Below the pieces are notes generated by a model that was not told where the DNA came from, did not search any database, and was given only the letters and a program-made list of their open reading frames with translations. This document shows positions 5,985 to 10,520 of a stretch of DNA of 10,520 nucleotides, piece after piece. A program made the position numbers and the translations under genes. Numbering within the stretch: position 1 is the first letter of the stretch; every line of letters begins with the position of its first letter. The stretch comes from an uncultured Clostridium sp. (lineage in GTDB: Bacteria > Bacillota > Clostridia > Lachnospirales > Lachnospiraceae). Where the stretch lies: positions 1 through 10,520 of the forward strand of contig USFH01000073.1 in the NCBI GenBank assembly GCA_900553925.1, given 5' to 3'.

Positions 5985-7007
5985 ATGTCTGTGCAAAAAC
6001 GAAATATCTGGCTGGACAATGTAAAGGGTTTTTTGATCATCTGCGTTGTTGCCGGTCATTTTTTAGAGAGCGGAATTGACTATCATTCCAGCATGTGCAA
6101 ATCTTTGTTTTTGTTTATTTACAGCTTCCACATGCCGCTGTTTGTATTTGCCAGCGGTCTTATGTGCGAGCATGCAATCCGGACAAAGGAATGTCTGTGT
6201 AAAAAGCTCGCAAGCTTTGCCGGTTTATATATTCTGCTGAAACTGCTGATTTTTCCGTTTCAGCGGCTGACCAATCCGGATCTGACATTTTCACTCGTAA
6301 AGACAGACGGCGTTCCATGGTATCTGTTCGCAATGTGTGTATTCTATACATGTGCCTATCTGCTTCGAAGCTTTGATAAGCGCAAGATTTTAGTCTTCGC
6401 CATTGCAGTTGCACTAATGGCCGGCTATGACAACGGTATCGGTGATGTATTTGTTTTTTCACGCTGCCTCGTGTTCTTTCCTTGGTTCGTACTCGGATGG
6501 ATGTGCGATGCAGATAAATTAGAATTCCAGTTACACAAGCGAAGCATGCGGATACTCGCACCAATAATCGTACTTATATTTTTTATTCTCTGCCGCGTAA
6601 ATATAGACAGTTTCTATATTTTCCGCCGTTTCTTCAGCGGGCGGAGCTCCTATGAAGCTTTACTGGATGACGCAGGAGAAATCGGGATTTTGTTCCGGCT
6701 GTCTGCTTATATGATTACATTTATCATTGGCGTATGTATTTTAAGCATTATTCCACAGCGGAAATTCCTTCACCTGGATGTTCTCGGAAAGGAATCGATG
6801 TCGATTTATTTTTTCCATCGTCCGGTTCTCTTCTATCTGGAATACGCAGAGACGTATCCATTTTTATATTCGCGTTTTCATGGATGGGCAAATATTTTAT
6901 GGCTTATCATCGCGGTAATGCTCGTAATCATACTTGCACAGCCCCTGTTCGAGAAACCATTTAAGGTCTATAACGCGTGGATCAAGCGAAGGGTTCACGC
7001 TTCCTGA
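5985..7007 (+). CDS. Integral membrane acyltransferase, NolL/acyltransferase-3 type
   Basis: A 340-residue polytopic membrane protein with AGGAG 9 bases before the ATG. The N terminus carries the family signature WLDNVKGFLIICVVAGHF, with D11, K14-G15 and the probable catalytic H25. Other family-like segments are FHMPLFVFASG (48-58), VPWYLFAM (110-117), SRCLVFFPWFVLGW (159-172) and SMSIYFFH (271-278). I count about ten hydrophobic helices. These proteins O-acetylate sugars or cell-surface polymers using a cytoplasmic acyl donor; the closest named group from memory is the fucose 4-O-acetylase-like family (COG3594). The substrate cannot be told from sequence. It appears monocistronic, with its own promoter and a convergent terminator. 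No glycan biosynthesis cluster is adjacent. Confidence 0.88.
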   Translation: MSVQKRNIWLDNVKGFLIICVVAGHFLESGIDYHSSMCKSLFLFIYSFHMPLFVFASGLMCEHAIRTKECLCKKLASFAGLYILLKLLIFPFQRLTNPDLTFSLVKTDGVPWYLFAMCVFYTCAYLLRSFDKRKILVFAIAVALMAGYDNGIGDVFVFSRCLVFFPWFVLGWMCDADKLEFQLHKRSMRILAPIIVLIFFILCRVNIDSFYIFRRFFSGRSSYEALLDDAGEIGILFRLSAYMITFIIGVCILSIIPQRKFLHLDVLGKESMSIYFFHRPVLFYLEYAETYPFLYSRFHGWANILWLIIAVMLVIILAQPLFEKPFKVYNAWIKRRVHAS

Positions 7008-7044
7008 ATCCGCTCTCTTAACATCTCTGTTCATGCACGAGCAA

Positions 7045-7083
7045 AAGACGGCCTGCACATAACATGCAGACCGCCTTTCTTTA
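7045..7083. terminator. Shared terminator, acyltransferase / amt-PII
   Basis: The arms AAGACGGCCTGCA (7045-7057) and TGCAGACCGCCTT (7065-7077) form a 13-position stem with two mismatches and a 7-base loop. On the plus strand TTCTTTAT follows; on the minus strand a TTTT run follows. It lies between two convergent genes. Confidence 0.75.
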
Positions 7084-7099
7084 TATGTAAGGAAATGAT

Positions 7100-8863
7100 T
7101 TAGTTTTCTCCCTGCAAAGCGTCGTAGCCTTCTTCTCCGGTACGAACCTTGATTACATTCTCAACACCATAGACAAAGATCTTGCCATCGCCGATGCTTC
7201 CTGTATAAAGCGCCTTCTTTGCTGCCTTTACAACTGTAGCAACCGGAACCTTGCTGACAACAACTTCCACCTTTACCTTCGGAAGCAATGTCATATCCAG
7301 CTTAACACCACGATAGTACTTTGTCTGACCCTTCTGGGCACCACATCCAAGTACCTGTGTGACTGTGATACCGGTTACACCTGCATCGTTCAAAGCATTC
7401 TTCAGATCCTCAAACTTATTCTGCTTACATATGATAGAAATCTTTGTAAGCTTGACATCCGAAGCAACGCCTGTACCACCACTCATAACCTGTACCGGAA
7501 CAGCCTCATCCTCAGGAACTGCATTCTCCGGAATTGCAGGAGTTGATACTGTTGTTGTACCATCGCTGCTGATATGATCGCCATATGTCATGAATCCGGC
7601 GTAAGCTGTCTCCAAGCCATGCTCGGTTGCATCGAGACCCGTGATTTCCTCCTCTGCGGATACACGCAGACCGAAGATCTTCTTGATTAAAAGGAATGTG
7701 ATTGTGATTGTAACAGCTGTCCATGCGGCTGTTGCAAGCATACCTGTCAACTGGATACCAAGGAGCTTGAATCCGCCACCATAGAAGAGGCCAAGCAGTT
7801 TCTCACCATTTGCATCTGCAAGAGAATAGGTCGGTGTACTGTCTGTAGCAAAAAGTCCAACTGCGATCGTACCCCAGATACCATTCATCATGTGAACGGC
7901 TACTGCACCAACCGGATCATCGACACGGAGCTTGTTATCAAGCAGCCATACACCGAATACTACGAGTACACCGGATACCGCACCGATTACAATCGCACCC
8001 GTCGCATCTGCAACATCACATGGTGCTGTGATTGCTACCAGACCTGCCAGAGATGCATTCAGACACATAGATACATCCGGCTTACCATAACGGATCCATG
8101 TAAAGATCATACATACGACTGTTGCAACGGAAGGAGCAATCGTTGTTGTTGTGAAGATCGCACCAAGCTGTGGAACGGATGTTGCAGCTGCACCGTTGAA
8201 GCCGTACCATCCAAGCCACAGGATAAATACACCAAGTGCGCCAAGCGCCAAGTTATGTCCAGGGAACGCACCAACCTTGATGCTTCCGTCCTTCTGCTTC
8301 TTAAACTTACCAATACGTGGTCCAAGAATGGCTGCACCAATCAGGGCACAGATACCACCAACCATGTGGATACAGTTGGAACCTGCAAAATCGTGGAAGC
8401 CCATCTTAGACAACCAGCCGCCGCCCCATGTCCAGTGTGCTTCAATCGGATAGATGACTGCAGAGATGACTGCGGAGTATACACAGTAGGATAAGAACTT
8501 GGTTCTCTCTGCCATCGCTCCGGATACGATCGTTGCAGTCGTAGCACAGAACACTAAGTTAAATACGAAGTTTGACCAATCAAAATTTGCATAATTTGTG
8601 AAGATATCAAATCCAGGCTTACCAACGATACCTGCCACATCCTCACCTAAGAACAAACCGAAACCGATCAGGATAAACATCACGGTACCGATACAGAAGT
8701 CCATCAGGTTCTTCATGATGATGTTACCGGTGTTCTTCGCTCTGGTAAATCCTGCCTCCACCATTGCGAAACCTGCCTGCATCCAGAACACCAATGCCGC
8801 ACCGATCAGGAACCAGACGCCATAGACTTCACTTGAAATCGCATTCATAATTTCTTCTGTCAT
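7100..8863 (-). CDS. amt: Ammonium transporter fused to C-terminal PII domain
   Basis: Numbering here is from the upstream ATG at 8869, which gives 589 residues. That ATG is only 2 bases from AGGAGG, while the ATG at 8863 is 8 bases away, so I chose 8863 (587 residues). Residues about 10-400 are an Amt/Mep/Rh channel with D160, the twin pore histidines H168 and H326 (IHMVGG, VHMMNGIWG) and about eleven helices. There is no extra signal peptide. After a Ser/Thr/Pro/Glu-rich linker (about 405-470), residues 473-589 are a full PII domain with Q512, K531, TGSIGDGKIF and KVRTGE. In its T-loop the Arg47 equivalent (R520) is kept but the Tyr51 equivalent is Leu (L524). The gate is therefore probably set by ATP/ADP/2-oxoglutarate and not by uridylylation, and it is built in at one PII per Amt, which suits two trimers. 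No other nitrogen gene is in the same transcript. Confidence 0.97.
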   Translation of the reverse strand: MTEEIMNAISSEVYGVWFLIGAALVFWMQAGFAMVEAGFTRAKNTGNIIMKNLMDFCIGTVMFILIGFGLFLGEDVAGIVGKPGFDIFTNYANFDWSNFVFNLVFCATTATIVSGAMAERTKFLSYCVYSAVISAVIYPIEAHWTWGGGWLSKMGFHDFAGSNCIHMVGGICALIGAAILGPRIGKFKKQKDGSIKVGAFPGHNLALGALGVFILWLGWYGFNGAAATSVPQLGAIFTTTTIAPSVATVVCMIFTWIRYGKPDVSMCLNASLAGLVAITAPCDVADATGAIVIGAVSGVLVVFGVWLLDNKLRVDDPVGAVAVHMMNGIWGTIAVGLFATDSTPTYSLADANGEKLLGLFYGGGFKLLGIQLTGMLATAAWTAVTITITFLLIKKIFGLRVSAEEEITGLDATEHGLETAYAGFMTYGDHISSDGTTTVSTPAIPENAVPEDEAVPVQVMSGGTGVASDVKLTKISIICKQNKFEDLKNALNDAGVTGITVTQVLGCGAQKGQTKYYRGVKLDMTLLPKVKVEVVVSKVPVATVVKAAKKALYTGSIGDGKIFVYGVENVIKVRTGEEGYDALQGEN

Positions 8864-8934
8864 AATCATTTCCTCCTCTTTTTGTTTCTTTCTTTTTGTT
8901 AAGTCCGCTAGCTTTCCTTACTCAACATGTTGTC

Positions 8935-8962
8935 ATTATACTTAATAAAATTAATTTGTCAA
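8935..8962 (-). promoter_or_regulatory. Near-consensus promoter of amt-PII
   Basis: On the minus strand TTGACA (8962-8957), 16-base A/T-rich spacer, TATAAT (8940-8935). Both hexamers are perfect. The predicted start of transcription, near 8928, falls in a perfect 10-bp palindrome CAACATGTTG (8923-8932). The leader is about 65 bases and purine-rich up to AGGAGG. Confidence 0.85.
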
Positions 8963-9058
8963 ACAGTTTTCGCAACCGTTCGTCGAATATATTGCAATTA
9001 TCTAAACCGTTTACTAGTTTTCGCTTTTGATTCTCAACCACAAATGGCAAAAACGGTT
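8962..9058. promoter_or_regulatory. Cluster of AACNGTT motifs upstream of the amt promoter
   Basis: Four palindrome-like AACNGTT sites occur at 8962-8968, 8974-8980, 9005-9011 and 9052-9058. The third is extended to TAAACCGTTTA, and the first touches the -35. A 9-base direct repeat AGTTTTCGC also occurs at 8965-8973 and 9016-9024. These may be regulator binding sites; no known regulator is assigned. Confidence 0.35.
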
Positions 9059-9105
9059 AATTATCGAAAGTTCAGTCATGGATTGCACACAATTTTTTAA
9101 GTTTA

Positions 9106-9151
9106 ATAGAAAAAGAGAAGCAAAAATGCGTTTTTGCTTCTCTTTTTCTAT
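9106..9151. repeat. Perfect 21-bp inverted repeat with TGCG loop, terminator-like on both strands
   Basis: The arms 9106-9126 and 9131-9151 pair without mismatch around TGCG. The centre is GAGAAGCAAAAA/TTTTTGCTTCTC, flanked by A5 and T5, so either strand could fold as an intrinsic terminator. No gene ends here: galE already has its own terminator at 9316-9351, and amt starts 240 bases away. It could be a backup terminator for galE, the end of a small RNA, or a remnant mobile inverted repeat. Confidence 0.7.
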
Positions 9152-9315
9152 CATATTGGCGTTTTAACTTCTTTTTATCAAGTTGTCAATCTTTGTCTCT
9201 ACGAGTATTAACCTTTCTCATGCAATTTTCCCTGTTACAGAAGAGTTTCTATCTGTGATATCGGTATTTTATCATATTCATTTACTTATTTGCAGAATAT
9301 TGTTGTGAAATGATA
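9152..9315. other. A/T-rich stretch with no recognised gene
   Basis: This forms part of the 515-base gene-free region 8864-9378. Apart from the amt promoter, motif cluster, inverted repeat and galE terminator listed separately, I see no coding potential. The minus strand has a TTGACA at 9189-9184 with no good -10 partner, and a weak ACAGA/TCTGT pairing near 9240-9260. A small RNA ending at the 9106-9151 hairpin is possible but unsupported. Confidence 0.4.
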
Positions 9316-9351
9316 AAAAAAAAATCGGGCAGACAGACTCCTACCCGATTC
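9316..9351 (-). terminator. Rho-independent terminator of galE
   Basis: The minus strand reads AATCGGGTAG (9351-9342), 8-base loop, CTGCCCGATT (9333-9324), giving ten pairs including one G-U, then a run of T through 9316. It lies about 28 bases after the galE stop codon. Confidence 0.92.
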
Positions 9352-9378
9352 TTTGTATCATTATTTATTTTAGTATTT

Positions 9379-10404
9379 TTACTTTTCCGGTGTATTGTAG
9401 CCATCCGGATTCATCGACTGCCACTTCCACGAATCTGCGCACATCTCGTCAATATCATACTGTGCTTCCCAGCCAAGTTCTTTCTTCGCAAGGCTTGCAT
9501 CGGAATAGCAGGTTGCGATATCACCTGCACGACGAGGCTTGATCTCATATGGAAGCTCCTTACCACAAGCCTTACTGAACGCATGAATCACATCAAGAAC
9601 GCTGTATCCCTTTCCGGTTCCAAGGTTGTATACCTTCACACCCGGATTCTCCTTGATCTTATTGATTGCAGCCACATGTCCCTTCGCAAGATCCACAACA
9701 TGGATATAATCACGGACACCTGTGCCATCCGGTGTGTCGTAATCATCGCCAAATACACCTACACATGGAAGCTTGCCGATTGCCACCTGTGCCACATACG
9801 GAAGCAGGTTGTTCGGAATACCCTTTGGATCCTCGCCGATCAGACCGCTCTTATGTGCACCGATTGGGTTGAAGTAACGAAGCAGAATCACATTCCACTC
9901 CGGATCTGCAAACTGAATATCTGTCAGAATCTGCTCTAACATATGCTTTGTCCAGCCATATGGGTTTGTACAGACACCCTTCGGACATTCCTCTGTAATC
10001 GGAATAAACGCAGGGTTTCCATACACGGTTGCAGAAGAAGAGAAGATAATATTCTTACATCCGTTTTCCCGCATAACCTTGCACAGATTCAAGGTTCCCG
10101 CAATATTGTTCTCATAATATTCCAGAGGCTTGCGTACAGACTCACCAACCGCCTTGAGTCCCGCGAAATGAATCACTGTATCCGGCTGTTCCTTCGCAAA
10201 TATCTCTGTCATCTTCTCATAATCTCGGATATCTGCCTCATAGAATACCGGTGTCTTACCTGTAATCTGTCCTATCCGGTCAACCGCCTTCTCACTTGCA
10301 TTGTAGAGGTTATCCACGATTACAACATCATAGCCTGCCTCGAGCAGCTCCACACATGTATGGCTTCCGATATAACCTGCACCACCTGTAACTAAAATCT
10401 TCAT
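9379..10404 (-). CDS. galE: UDP-glucose 4-epimerase (GalE)
   Basis: A 341-residue extended short-chain dehydrogenase of standard GalE length; GGTGG about 10 bases upstream supports the start. It interconverts UDP-glucose and UDP-galactose using bound NAD. The NAD motif is VTGGAGYIGSHT (5-16). The catalytic Ser124 (FSSSATVYG), Tyr149 and Lys153 (YGWTK) fall at the same positions as in E. coli GalE. The residue matching E. coli Tyr299 is Cys299 (RRAGDIATCY). A small residue there, as in human GALE, opens the pocket to N-acetylated sugars, so UDP-GlcNAc/UDP-GalNAc activity is also likely. galK and galT are not adjacent, which fits a role in glycan precursor supply. The 116 bases upstream are A/T-rich with no confident promoter. 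Confidence 0.97.
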   Translation of the reverse strand: MKILVTGGAGYIGSHTCVELLEAGYDVVIVDNLYNASEKAVDRIGQITGKTPVFYEADIRDYEKMTEIFAKEQPDTVIHFAGLKAVGESVRKPLEYYENNIAGTLNLCKVMRENGCKNIIFSSSATVYGNPAFIPITEECPKGVCTNPYGWTKHMLEQILTDIQFADPEWNVILLRYFNPIGAHKSGLIGEDPKGIPNNLLPYVAQVAIGKLPCVGVFGDDYDTPDGTGVRDYIHVVDLAKGHVAAINKIKENPGVKVYNLGTGKGYSVLDVIHAFSKACGKELPYEIKPRRAGDIATCYSDASLAKKELGWEAQYDIDEMCADSWKWQSMNPDGYNTPEK

Positions 10405-10520
10405 AACCTGTGTACCACCTTTCTTCTTTAATATATGTAATGTTTCTATATATCTTTCTGTTTTTATTCTTTGAAATACAGTTGCCTCACAAACACTCCG
10501 GCATTCATATGCTCCCCTCA

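Noticed and set aside
9310..10395. Plus-strand open frames opposite galE
   Set aside because: They are antisense to a clear GalE. The first would begin inside the galE terminator A-run, and the compositions are not protein-like.

Overview
The window looks like chromosomal DNA of a low-to-mid GC anaerobic Firmicute, most likely a member of the Lachnospiraceae (Clostridia). This is inferred from strong AGGAGG ribosome binding sites, the style of the ClpX, PII and Amt proteins, and an Ala/Lys/Pro-rich protein ending in what I recognise as a DUF6465-type domain. There are ten protein genes and no rRNA, tRNA, CRISPR array or transposase.

Layout. 1-737: the 3' part of an unrecognised Cys-containing protein. 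832-1179: a small lipoprotein with an 11-residue amphipathic repeat, closed by a terminator. 1244-1621 (minus): a small two-helix membrane protein, divergent from the next block. 1859-5133 (plus): a tight four-gene run encoding an atypical ClpX, a stand-alone PII protein, a glycerophosphodiester phosphodiesterase and pyrroline-5-carboxylate reductase (ProC), closed at 5179-5221 by a perfect bidirectional terminator. 5245-5706 (minus): a histone-H1-like repeat protein. 5985-7007 (plus): a membrane acyltransferase of the NolL/acyltransferase-3 kind. 7100-8863 (minus): an ammonium transporter fused to a C-terminal PII domain. 8864-9378: a 515-base gene-free region with a near-consensus promoter, clustered short repeats, a perfect 21-bp inverted repeat and the galE terminator. 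9379-10404 (minus): galE.

The unifying theme is nitrogen signalling. One window carries two PII domains, one free and one fused to Amt. Their T-loops have lost opposite key residues: the free one keeps Tyr51 and lacks Arg47, and the fused one keeps the Arg47 equivalent and lacks Tyr51. The free PII is packed in an apparent operon with a ClpX-like unfoldase whose RKH pore loop is replaced and whose ClpP-docking IGF loop is altered, and with proC. The strongest candidate for an undescribed system is therefore a PII-linked, specialised ClpX module. The function is inferred. The residue changes and gene order are read directly from the sequence.
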